A DNA stretch of 5,506 nucleotides from Actinomycetota bacterium (GCA_028697935.1 JAQVEM010000088.1:1-5506), one strand, 5' to 3'. Positions 1 through 5,506 are shown, counted from the stretch's first letter. Notes: generated by a model from the letters alone, not told the origin. Program-made: numbers and translations.

Positions 1-632
1 GCACCAAGGCCCTGTACAGCTACCGTATCACCAAAGTTAAAACCACGTGCCTCCACAGAGCTATACATCTTTGCACGGTCAAGTAATGCAGAAACAACAA
101 AAATTTCTGACAATGCTGTCTCTTCAATTGTCAATTCTTCGCTTACTTTATATATCCAGGCTTTAGGTGGAAGATAAATATATTCAGACCAACCTCCAAT
201 AATATGAGGATATTCTGAACTACTATATGTCATGCCAATACCTTGATGATTCGAGCAAAAGGGAAATGCATGTATACGTCTGCAATACCAACAACGTCCA
301 CAAATTACATTTGGGCAATGTGTTATTCTATCTCCTATTCTTAAATTTTTTCCTGAATATTCAATATCACTACCTTTACCATTCATTTCTACAACTATTG
401 CAGAATTTTCATGTCCAGGTACATGAGGGTAAACCATATCCTGCTCAGCTTCTGTCCCACCATACAGTGTAACATCACCATCAAAAGCATGTTTGTCCGT
501 ACCACAGATACCAGCCATTTCAATTTTTGCTATTACAGCACCTGCTTCTAGATCTTTGGGGAAAGGAAATTCTTGAATTTCAACATTCCCAGGTTCTGTC
601 ATCACCACTGCTTTTACTGTTTCGCTACTCAA
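1..632 (-). CDS. Zn-dependent medium-chain alcohol dehydrogenase, first 210 residues (cut by window edge)
   Basis: The frame is open from a TTG at 632 to the left edge. I chose TTG because a near-perfect ribosome site (GGAGGTGAT, 636-644) sits 3 nt upstream; the first in-frame ATG is ten codons later and would lose the first beta strand. Visible landmarks of the MDR family are: the catalytic-zinc cysteine in AGICGTD (C43), the GHE motif (H74, E75), and a structural-zinc cysteine cluster at C111, C114, C117 and C126. The last gap holds eight residues instead of the usual seven. The Rossmann fold is just beginning at the edge (GDTVAVQGLG, residues 201-210). Family members oxidise secondary alcohols or polyols with NAD(P) in the cytoplasm. 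It follows the creatininase-family gene by 31 nt on the same strand, so the two are probably co-transcribed and act in one pathway. The substrate is not readable from sequence. By memory it does not look closely like the Thermotoga IolM dehydrogenase. Confidence 0.9.
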   Translation of the reverse strand, partial: MSSETVKAVVMTEPGNVEIQEFPFPKDLEAGAVIAKIEMAGICGTDKHAFDGDVTLYGGTEAEQDMVYPHVPGHENSAIVVEMNGKGSDIEYSGKNLRIGDRITHCPNVICGRCWYCRRIHAFPFCSNHQGIGMTYSSSEYPHIIGGWSEYIYLPPKAWIYKVSEELTIEETALSEIFVVSALLDRAKMYSSVEARGFNFGDTVAVQGLG

Positions 633-635
633 AGT

Positions 636-644
636 ATCACCTCC
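636..644 (-). promoter_or_regulatory. Ribosome binding site deciding a TTG start
   Basis: GGAGGTGAT on the minus strand, with 3 nt to the TTG at 632. It is an almost full anti-16S match and is the reason for calling the non-ATG start of the dehydrogenase. Confidence 0.8.
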
Positions 645-663
645 AAATATTATTTATTATTTA

Positions 664-1635
664 TTATGTAGGATAGCCCAGCGTATAAATATGTCTGCCT
701 CCATTTAATGGGCCTTTGATAACTGCTTCGATATCTTCTTTTTTACGCATAGTCATTGCTTCTATAGGTGGTAGTTTCCCAGCTGGATACATCTTCAATA
801 TGTCATTAATCAGCTTTTCAACATAGTCCAATATTGCATAACAACCCGGGCGAGCCTTTTCTGGATCTGCAAGTGTAGCATCACCGACAACACCTTCAGG
901 AGTGGATACGACCTCAATTGCTGAAGCACCAACTTGCAACCAGAAGTCTATTGGGGATTCATCGTGGTAAGCACTACCAGATTTATTAATGTGGCCTTCT
1001 GGAAATATTTTCATCGGAGTCGACTTTTCAGCATATTTCTGGTCAATTAATTCAGGGAAAAGTGCTAGTGAATAAGATGTCTCTACTTCATCACCATGAA
1101 CAAACTGAGTCTCAAATGGTCCTCCATGCTTCTTGTCACGAATATGTTCGGGAATAATAAACCACCAGTTAACTCCAACAATAATAGAAGGCACCTGATA
1201 TTTTTTAGCAAATTGATGTATTGCAAGTGGTATTACATAATCCTGCCCATGCCCATTGAGGAGTATCATCTTTCGGAACCCAGTATTCCAGAAACCCGCA
1301 AATATGGCGCGAAGATAAGCTGCCAGATCTTCTTCTGGCACAAGAATCGTGCCCGGCATTCCCATATGGTGAAATGGATGAGAACCATACCATATCGGCT
1401 CAGCAACTGTACATCCTGTCGTCTGGGCAACCTGCTCCGCTAATCTTGTTACCAAAAAGGTATCTTCACCATAACAAGCATTTTTGCCATGGTTCTCAGT
1501 GCTCCCTATCGGAATAATTATAACATCATTTTCTTTGAGCCGTTCATCAATCTGATGACCATTCATAGTTTGAAAATAAATGCCAGTTGGTTTCTCCATA
1601 TGCCCACCTTTAGGTGGTATTTCCCATTTACTCAT
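664..1635 (-). CDS. Creatininase-family hydrolase, 3-dehydro-scyllo-inosose hydrolase (IolN)-like
   Basis: A complete 323-residue protein of the creatininase superfamily of metal-dependent amidohydrolases and ring-opening hydrolases. Seen: GSTENHG (45-50 region) with E47 and H49, then D58, spaced exactly like metal ligands Glu34, His36 and Asp45 of Pseudomonas creatininase. LNGHGQD supplies H129, but Q131 stands where creatininase has Glu122. HGDEVETS (180-187) matches the catalytic ETS segment. It is longer than the usual 240-260 residues because of N- and C-terminal extensions (ending GGRHIYTLGYPT). These extensions and the overall wording fit, from memory, proteins named 3-dehydro-scyllo-inosose hydrolase, which open a diketo-inositol ring in the alternative inositol pathway. 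The superfamily is certain; that substrate is a moderate inference, supported by the adjacent Zn dehydrogenase. The ATG is backed by AAGGAGT ending 9 nt upstream. It is the first gene of its operon, behind the promoter and palindrome at 1754-1805. Confidence 0.9.
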   Translation of the reverse strand: MSKWEIPPKGGHMEKPTGIYFQTMNGHQIDERLKENDVIIIPIGSTENHGKNACYGEDTFLVTRLAEQVAQTTGCTVAEPIWYGSHPFHHMGMPGTILVPEEDLAAYLRAIFAGFWNTGFRKMILLNGHGQDYVIPLAIHQFAKKYQVPSIIVGVNWWFIIPEHIRDKKHGGPFETQFVHGDEVETSYSLALFPELIDQKYAEKSTPMKIFPEGHINKSGSAYHDESPIDFWLQVGASAIEVVSTPEGVVGDATLADPEKARPGCYAILDYVEKLINDILKMYPAGKLPPIEAMTMRKKEDIEAVIKGPLNGGRHIYTLGYPT

Positions 1636-1753
1636 AATAGCTAAACTCCTTTTCTGTAATTTTTAACTATCTTTTGTATTCATAAATTTATAATTACTAT
1701 ATATCACCATAGCTAATTATAAACTACATTAACAGTATATAATTATATGTATT

Positions 1754-1775
1754 TAAACGTTTACGTAATCGTTTA
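1754..1775. promoter_or_regulatory. 22-bp palindromic operator candidate
   Basis: An imperfect dyad centred between 1764 and 1765: outer arms TAAACG and CGTTTA flank a perfect TTACGTAA core. Ten of eleven base pairs are symmetric; only 1760/1769 breaks it. It lies just downstream of the -10 element, over the expected transcription start, which is a classic repressor position. CpG steps recur every 6 bp (1758, 1764, 1770) in otherwise AT-rich DNA, and a further AACGTT lies over the -35 (1804-1809). Centred CG palindromes of this kind are common for LacI/GalR regulators, but the regulator is not in this window. Confidence 0.6.
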
Positions 1776-1776
1776 T

Positions 1777-1805
1777 ACTATAAAATAAATATTAATCTAT
1801 GTCAA
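1777..1805 (-). promoter_or_regulatory. Sigma-70-type promoter of the hydrolase-dehydrogenase operon
   Basis: On the minus strand: -35 TTGACA (1805-1800, perfect), 17-bp spacer, -10 TATAGT (1782-1777, five of six). The start of transcription should fall near 1770, giving a leader of about 135 nt before the ATG at 1635. Confidence 0.7.
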
Positions 1806-2201
1806 CGTTTTTACTTATATTTGTAAACTTTTATAGCCTATAACAAATCATCCTACTCTTTAGCCCTGATCTCGTAAGCTTCTATCAAGAACAATTCTCC
1901 TTTTAGATGGTATATATCGGGATGGTTTGAAAGATAATCCAATAACATTCTCACTATCTATTTGATATTTTCTGGATGGTTTTTTACTTTTATGCTTTAG
2001 TATTTTTATTTTTTAAAAAATACTTAGTTTTTGAAATATTAAAACCCCTAAAGTATATTTTACAGACGTTGGTATGCCTTGTTTATTTATTACCTGAATT
2101 TTGATATCAGGAGTACAAAATATATCCTTTTCCTATTATAATAAAAAGTATATTACTTAAGGGTTGGTGTGAAATTAGATTTTCTTAATAACATTATATG
2201 A
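1806..2201. other. Intergenic region without a confident gene
   Basis: About 400 bp between divergent genes. It is AT-rich and holds poly-T/poly-A runs near 1980-2040 and three copies of GATGGT (1906, 1921, 1975). It also has a short inverted repeat CCTGA/TCAGG (2093-2111) and a TATAAT at 2137-2142 that could be the -10 of the plus-strand gene, though its -35 (TACAAA at 2114) is poor. A protein-like minus-strand segment at 1853-1948 is listed separately. I see no RNA gene or convincing terminator. Confidence 0.5.
1853..1948 (-). pseudogene. Possible remnant of a protein gene (unrecognised)
   Basis: A 31-codon minus-strand reading frame, starting at an ATG at 1948, reads like a real amphipathic helix pair (LLDYLSNHPDIYHLKGE, then LFLIEAYEIRAKE). 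Its composition is unlike random AT-rich translation. The same frame continues upstream through a TAG (1958-1960 region) into KNHPENIK, echoing SNHPDIYHLK. It has no ribosome site and lies upstream of, and on the same strand as, the operon promoter. It may be the decayed 3' end of a former gene such as a regulator, or chance. I do not recognise the family. Confidence 0.2.
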
Positions 2202-2207
2202 GTGGCT

Positions 2208-3059
2208 ATGAGTAAAAATATTATTAAAGCAGATGGTACTACAGAACCATACAGCGAAGAAAAAGTAAAACTATCATTAATAAAAGCAGGTGCTTCAGAA
2301 GAAATAGCCACCCGTACCGCGAAAGAACTTACCAGAGCAATAAAAAATAATATGACCACTGCGCAGATTTATAACAGAGCTCTTCGTCAACTGGAAAAAA
2401 GTGAGCCAAAAGCAGCAATAAAATATTCACTCAAAAAAGCTGTTATGGATATGGGACCTGATGGATTTGTTTTTGAGCAATATATTGCAAAAATTTTAAG
2501 AGAATATGGCTACAATGCGGAAGTAGGACAAATTATAAAAGGCTATTGTATTGAACACGAGGTTGATGTTGTAGCTAAAAAGGGAGATACAATTTATTTA
2601 ATTGAGTGTAAGTATCATAACTCACCGGGTACAAAATCAGATGTGAAAACCACTCTTTACTTAAACAGCAGATTTATGGATATAAGTAAAGCTCATGTAA
2701 AAAATAATGAATCAGCGAACAGTAAGTTCAAAGCGTGGCTGATTACCAATACGAAATGCACATCAGATGCAATTAAATATGCCTGCTGTGTGGGTTTAAA
2801 AATCATGGCGTGGCAATATCCGGAAGATGAAAATCTTCAGTATTATATCGAATCAAAAAAGCTTTATCCTGTAAACATCCTGCCTGTAATTTCAGATAAA
2901 CAAAAAGAAAGGCTTTTTGATTCCAATATCATTTTAGTAAAAGACCTTTTAAATTTTGGAGTGGATAGCCTGGTAAAACTTTTATCAATAAATCATAGTA
3001 AAGTAGAAAAAATCCTGGATCTGGTAAAATTAATCTATGGAAATAATATGGAAAAATAG
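2208..3059 (+). CDS. ATP-cone / Mrr-like PD-(D/E)XK nuclease fusion protein
   Basis: A 283-residue cytoplasmic protein with three parts. Residues 3 to about 83 match an ATP-cone, the nucleotide-sensing module of NrdR and ribonucleotide reductases (IIKADGTTEPYSEEKV, then helices ending AAIKYSLKKAV). Residues 86-200 form an Mrr/restriction-endonuclease-like core: a leading helix with FEQ (E90), then D120 in EVDVVA and E133-C-K135 in YLIECKYH, the full PD-(D/E)XK active site. Residues 225-278 (NIILVKDLLN then LVKLLSINHSKVEKILDLV) resemble helix-hairpin-helix DNA-binding repeats. It should therefore bind and cut or process DNA under (d)NTP control; its target is unknown. No methyltransferase or specificity subunit is adjacent, so it is not an obvious restriction-modification pair. 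A GTG at 2202 is an equal alternative start; neither has a Shine-Dalgarno. A six-codon frame (2198-2215) overlaps the start. Confidence 0.85.
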   Translation: MSKNIIKADGTTEPYSEEKVKLSLIKAGASEEIATRTAKELTRAIKNNMTTAQIYNRALRQLEKSEPKAAIKYSLKKAVMDMGPDGFVFEQYIAKILREYGYNAEVGQIIKGYCIEHEVDVVAKKGDTIYLIECKYHNSPGTKSDVKTTLYLNSRFMDISKAHVKNNESANSKFKAWLITNTKCTSDAIKYACCVGLKIMAWQYPEDENLQYYIESKKLYPVNILPVISDKQKERLFDSNIILVKDLLNFGVDSLVKLLSINHSKVEKILDLVKLIYGNNMEK

Positions 3060-3129
3060 AAAAATATTAATTAAATTATATTATGAATCTTAATTCTGCT
3101 TATGTACTCTACTACTCTTTTAAGTCAGC

Positions 3130-4077
3130 CTAACTAAGAAGACCTTCTATTATCAAACCAGTTGCCTCTTCTTCAGTTAACCCTCTTGACATCAGTGTCT
3201 GAAGCTGTTTGGCATCTACGCTCCCAATAGATGCTTCATGTGTTATGCGTGCTTTTGGATTCGCTACCTCAACTATAGGAATTGCACTTGCTACAGCATC
3301 TCCCTGGATTATTTCTTTGCAATCTACATGACCCCTGGCGTAAGGAGCGGTGGCTACAAGCTTATTATATATCTCAGCTCTGGCCTTATCTCTTACAGCT
3401 ACCCTTGAGGTAAGAACCCCTCTCGAGCTTTCACCTACAAGGTTACCGACTTCTCTTATCTTTATAATATCTTTTCCTTTTCCATCTATTCTTGCGGTCA
3501 TTTCCATAACAGAGTTCTTTTCTGATACAGTCTCGTAATCCATGTCGATGTTACCAACTCTGCCACTTAATAACTCAAATTCTGTTTTTAGCCTTGCCCC
3601 TTCTTTAAGGGTAATCCTTGATTTTGGAATAACAGTTACTCCACCTTCCTCACTGTGTATATGCCTCTCAAGATAAGAGTATGTCGCTCCCTTTCCTATT
3701 TTTATTTTCGCATCCATTATATGTTTTACATCTATAGCATTTGGAAAAACACAGTGGGAGAAAATAACAATTTGTGAATTTTCGCCAATTTCTATATCAA
3801 GCACTATCCTCTGAATAGCTTTTTTATGAGTAACCCCAAAACAAAGATGAACTGGATTTTCTACCTTTGTTTCCGGAGCAAGAGAAATATTTATCTTAAC
3901 GCCATCTTTTATTTCCTCTGAACTAACAGTAAGCCCTTTAACAGTATTTGTTTCAATTACCCTGTCCTTGTTAATTATCAGTCTTGCAGTGTTTGGATCA
4001 CGGAGTGCAAAATCTATGTTTGCTATTCTTGCTATTGAATAAAGTTCATCGTCTTTTATTACCATAACTTTACCCAT
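3130..4077 (-). CDS. sufB: Short SufB/SufD-family Fe-S assembly scaffold (SmsB/SufB-like)
   Basis: A 315-residue protein of the SufB/SufD beta-helix family, the scaffold on which SUF systems build Fe-S clusters. The C-terminal third is diagnostic. GHVDCKEIIQG aligns with the E. coli SufB segment around Cys405, giving C253 here, and VEVANPKARITHEASIG carries the conserved His-Glu pair (H280, E281) of SufB. The helical QLQTLMSRGLTEEEA segment, which contacts SufC, follows. Keeping the SufB-type cysteine argues for SufB rather than the non-catalytic SufD. It is far shorter than E. coli SufB (495) or SufD (423): the long N-terminal part and the C-terminal tail are absent. This is the form seen in archaea and anaerobic bacteria with only SufBC (called SMS). 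It lies 48 nt after the sufC-like gene, so the two probably form one operon and a B2C2 complex. No SufS, SufE, SufU or SufD is in the window. The start is the first ATG; an ATG four codons in is possible. Confidence 0.9.
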   Translation of the reverse strand: MGKVMVIKDDELYSIARIANIDFALRDPNTARLIINKDRVIETNTVKGLTVSSEEIKDGVKINISLAPETKVENPVHLCFGVTHKKAIQRIVLDIEIGENSQIVIFSHCVFPNAIDVKHIMDAKIKIGKGATYSYLERHIHSEEGGVTVIPKSRITLKEGARLKTEFELLSGRVGNIDMDYETVSEKNSVMEMTARIDGKGKDIIKIREVGNLVGESSRGVLTSRVAVRDKARAEIYNKLVATAPYARGHVDCKEIIQGDAVASAIPIVEVANPKARITHEASIGSVDAKQLQTLMSRGLTEEEATGLIIEGLLS

Positions 4078-4125
4078 ATTCTTTTTTTGTTTTCGTTTAT
4101 CATTCTTAGAATTATTTTAGTATTA

Positions 4126-4881
4126 TTATTTAACCCTGGATTCATCTTTCTTTAAATCAAAGTCTTCCGGTTCATTTTTATGAACACAGGGAAGACACTT
4201 TTTACCAAAATATTTAATTATTTCATTAACACTTCCTTCTCTAACTATATAACCATTACATAGAAGGAGGGCTCGTTCAGCCCGCTTCAGAACAGCTAGA
4301 CTATGAGTAATTAATATTGTTGTAGTACCATTTGACTTTAAAAGTTTTATGGCTTCAAATATATTTTCAATAGATGCAATATCTATCCCCGAATCAGGTT
4401 CATCAAGAATAGCAAGGGAGGGTTTCATTGCAAGTATAGAAGCAAGTTCAATTTTTTTTCTTTCGCCACCACTTAAAGTTTCGTCAACCGCCCTTCCGAT
4501 ATATTCTTCCGGTTCCATCCCAACTTTTGTCAGTACTTCTCTAACCACTTCGAGCTTCTTTTCTTTAGCCGAGGACATAATAAATTTTTCTACTGTCAGC
4601 CCTTCAAACCTTGCAGGTTCCTGCCAGGCAAGTGTTATTCCTTTTCTTGCCCTTTCAGTTACACTGAGGTTCTTAATTGATTCGCCTTTAAATAAAATAT
4701 CTCCATCAAAATTTCTAAACCCCTCAATTCCCATTATCACATAGCCAAGAGTAGTCTTTCCCGCTCCATTTGGGCCTACAATAGCATGAATATAACCTTC
4801 TGAAAAACTTGAATTTATATTACTAAGTATAGGGCTCCCATTTAAAGACAAGGTTAAATTTTTTATTTCTAATATAGCCAT
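4126..4881 (-). CDS. sufC: SufC-type ABC ATPase of minimal SUF system (SmsC/SufC-like)
   Basis: A 251-residue ABC ATPase that powers Fe-S assembly by clamping on the SufB scaffold; there is no membrane segment. Seen in order: Walker A GPNGAGKT (36-43), Q-loop Q87 in the WQEP context, signature LSGGE (136-140), Walker B LAILDEP with D160 and E161, D-loop SGID, and H-loop H193 in THS. DEPDSGIDI is the SufC wording. An unusual C-terminal tail carries a CxxC (C229, C232; KKCLPCVH) and a charged, acidic-basic end. I prefer the ATG at 4881 because the protein then begins MAILEIKNL like other SufC proteins; a GTG at 4896 would add five residues (MRCLR), and neither has a clear ribosome site. It stands just upstream of the sufB-like gene and has its own promoter candidate at 4927-4955. 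Confidence 0.92.
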   Translation of the reverse strand: MAILEIKNLTLSLNGSPILSNINSSFSEGYIHAIVGPNGAGKTTLGYVIMGIEGFRNFDGDILFKGESIKNLSVTERARKGITLAWQEPARFEGLTVEKFIMSSAKEKKLEVVREVLTKVGMEPEEYIGRAVDETLSGGERKKIELASILAMKPSLAILDEPDSGIDIASIENIFEAIKLLKSNGTTTILITHSLAVLKRAERALLLCNGYIVREGSVNEIIKYFGKKCLPCVHKNEPEDFDLKKDESRVK

Positions 4882-4926
4882 CCTAAGACATCTCACAATA
4901 ATTAATAATTAATAAAATTCACTGAT

Positions 4927-4955
4927 ACTATCATCTAAACATAATAACAGGTCAA
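4927..4955 (-). promoter_or_regulatory. Promoter candidate for the sufC-sufB-like operon
   Basis: Minus strand: -35 TTGACC (4955-4950), 17-bp spacer, -10 GATAGT (4932-4927). Transcription would start near 4920, about 40 nt before the ATG. A perfect 11-bp dyad TGATA-C-TATCA (4923-4933) covers the -10 and could be a regulator site. Confidence 0.5.
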
Positions 4956-5091
4956 CCAGAGCATGCTTTATAATTCCCCTGAAAAAATTTATTCTAATCG
5001 AAAAATACCAAAATTCTTTGTTAATACTATTGTTATAATCTTAAAGCTTTATCCTTTTTATAATCATAACATTATCTTAAGATCGTATTTA

Positions 5092-5331
5092 TTACCTGTT
5101 ACCAGAGCAGGTACTGCAGTCTCCCCCCATACAACTGCCACATGATGAGGAGCTACTGGAATAGTCATCTTCTCTGGAATTGGTAGAAGTTTTAACTCCA
5201 ACAGGTGAATATACTCTTACCATATTTTTACTTCCGCATTTACTGCATTTTATTATGGTGTTATTATCACCAGTAATAACTACTTCGGTAATATTTTTAC
5301 AATCTTTACATTTATAATCTACAAATCTCAA
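5092..5331 (-). CDS. FmdB-type zinc-ribbon protein with Cys-rich tail
   Basis: A small protein, 79 residues from a TTG start. Cys pairs C8/C11 (YKCKDC) and C29/C32 (IKCSKC) form one zinc ribbon in the FmdB/putative regulatory protein pattern, where the first cysteine sits at residue 8 after a Y-rich start. Starting at the TTG (5331) puts the cysteine exactly there and places AGGGTGAT 4 nt upstream. GTG (5340) and ATG (5337) starts would overlap that ribosome site. After a short strand, a linker with six serines (58-63) leads to a second cysteine group, CGSCMGGDCSTC (C64, C67, C72, C75), next to the C-terminus. FmdB-like proteins are widespread and mostly uncharacterised; the tail could bind a second metal or a cluster. 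It is upstream of, and on the same strand as, the sufC-like gene (gap about 210 nt), so a link to Fe-S assembly is possible but unproven. Confidence 0.75.
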   Translation of the reverse strand: MRFVDYKCKDCKNITEVVITGDNNTIIKCSKCGSKNMVRVYSPVGVKTSTNSREDDYSSSSSSCGSCMGGDCSTCSGNR

Positions 5332-5404
5332 ATCCATCACCCTGAATTCTAATAGACTTTACAACCTGAATAAATCTATGTTATAAATATTATGACCAGG
5401 ATAT

Positions 5405-5433
5405 AGAATAGCTTATGATATTTCAGAAATCAA
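5405..5433 (-). promoter_or_regulatory. Promoter candidate for the zinc-ribbon gene
   Basis: Minus strand: -35 TTGATT (5433-5428), 17-bp spacer, -10 TATTCT (5410-5405), four of six matches each. Transcription would start near 5398 with a leader of about 67 nt. Confidence 0.35.
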
Positions 5434-5447
5434 TAGATAGAAATATC
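5417..5447. repeat. Inverted repeat around the zinc-ribbon promoter
   Basis: Perfect 8-bp arms GATATTTC (5417-5424) and GAAATATC (5440-5447) are separated by 15 bp, with arm centres 23 bp apart, about two helical turns. The pair straddles the proposed -35. It could be an operator with two half sites, or chance in AT-rich DNA. Confidence 0.3.
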
Positions 5448-5506
5448 TTATTATAATTGAAATAATGAGCAGTAGTTATTATTTTGAGTACATTAAATCT
5501 ATTTTA

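Noticed and set aside
227..472. 81-codon plus-strand open frame
   Set aside because: It lies antisense to the dehydrogenase, whose zinc-binding motifs are clear in the minus frame; composition is low-complexity and there is no ribosome site.
1096..1443. 115-codon plus-strand frame and a 62-codon minus frame (1205-1393) inside the creatininase-family gene
   Set aside because: Both are out of frame with a well-supported enzyme that covers the whole interval; neither shows a motif.
2153..2359. 68-codon minus-strand frame with hydrophobic stretches
   Set aside because: It is antisense to the ATP-cone region; hydrophobic runs are a by-product of AT-rich Lys/Ile coding on the other strand.
3060..3129. 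Possible shared terminator between the converging nuclease and sufB-like genes
   Set aside because: Only 4-bp AT arms (GAAT/ATTC) can be paired and no GC stem precedes a T-run.
4349..4744. 131-codon plus-strand frame
   Set aside because: It is antisense to the SufC-type ATPase, covering its Walker and signature motifs; Ser/Ile-rich shadow frame.
5042..5112. Short palindromes TAAAGCTTTA (5042-5051) and ATCTTAAGAT (5074-5083), and ACCTG/CAGGT arms at the end of the zinc-ribbon gene
   Set aside because: Ten-base AT palindromes are expected by chance here, and the ACCTG/CAGGT stem lies in coding sequence without a following T-run.
4963..5145. 60-codon plus-strand frame
   Set aside because: It overlaps the 3' end of the zinc-ribbon gene and AT-rich spacer, with no ribosome site or recognisable domain.
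1..5506. CRISPR array, insertion sequence, tRNA or rRNA
   Set aside because: No regularly spaced repeats, transposase frames with terminal repeats, or tRNA-like cloverleaf segments were seen on reading both strands.

Overview
This is an AT-rich window (roughly one third G+C by eye) with compact gene blocks, good Shine-Dalgarno sites on some genes (GGAGGTGAT, AAGGAGT) and TTG/GTG starts. This points to a bacterium. A minimal two-gene SUF-like Fe-S assembly pair, a creatininase-fold hydrolase paired with a Zn dehydrogenase, and no oxygen-linked gene suggest an anaerobe of a clostridial, atribacterial or similar candidate-phylum type. The lineage cannot be fixed from 5.5 kb.

Left block (1-1805, minus strand): a catabolic operon read right to left. 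A strong promoter (TTGACA, 17 bp, TATAGT) is followed directly by a near-perfect 22-bp CG-rich palindrome that looks like a repressor operator. Next come a creatininase-family hydrolase and, 31 bp later, a Zn-dependent medium-chain dehydrogenase that starts at TTG and runs off the left edge. The hydrolase resembles the 3-dehydro-scyllo-inosose hydrolase (IolN) type. The likely logic is that the dehydrogenase oxidises a cyclic polyol or ketone and the hydrolase opens the resulting ring. The exact substrate is an inference.

Middle (1806-3059): about 400 bp without a confident gene, holding a short protein-like stretch on the minus strand that may be a gene remnant. It is followed by a lone plus-strand gene fusing an ATP-cone (nucleotide-sensing) domain, an Mrr-like PD-(D/E)XK nuclease domain and a C-terminal helix-hairpin-helix-like region. 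No methyltransferase is next to it.

Right block (3130-5433, minus strand): an FmdB-type zinc-ribbon protein with a Cys-rich tail, then a SufC-type ATPase and a short SufB-type scaffold. The last two form the minimal SufBC (SMS-like) Fe-S cluster machine. Separate promoters can be proposed upstream of the zinc-ribbon gene and of the sufC-like gene. The plus-strand nuclease gene and the sufB-like gene converge with a gap of 70 bp, in which no clear terminator hairpin is visible.
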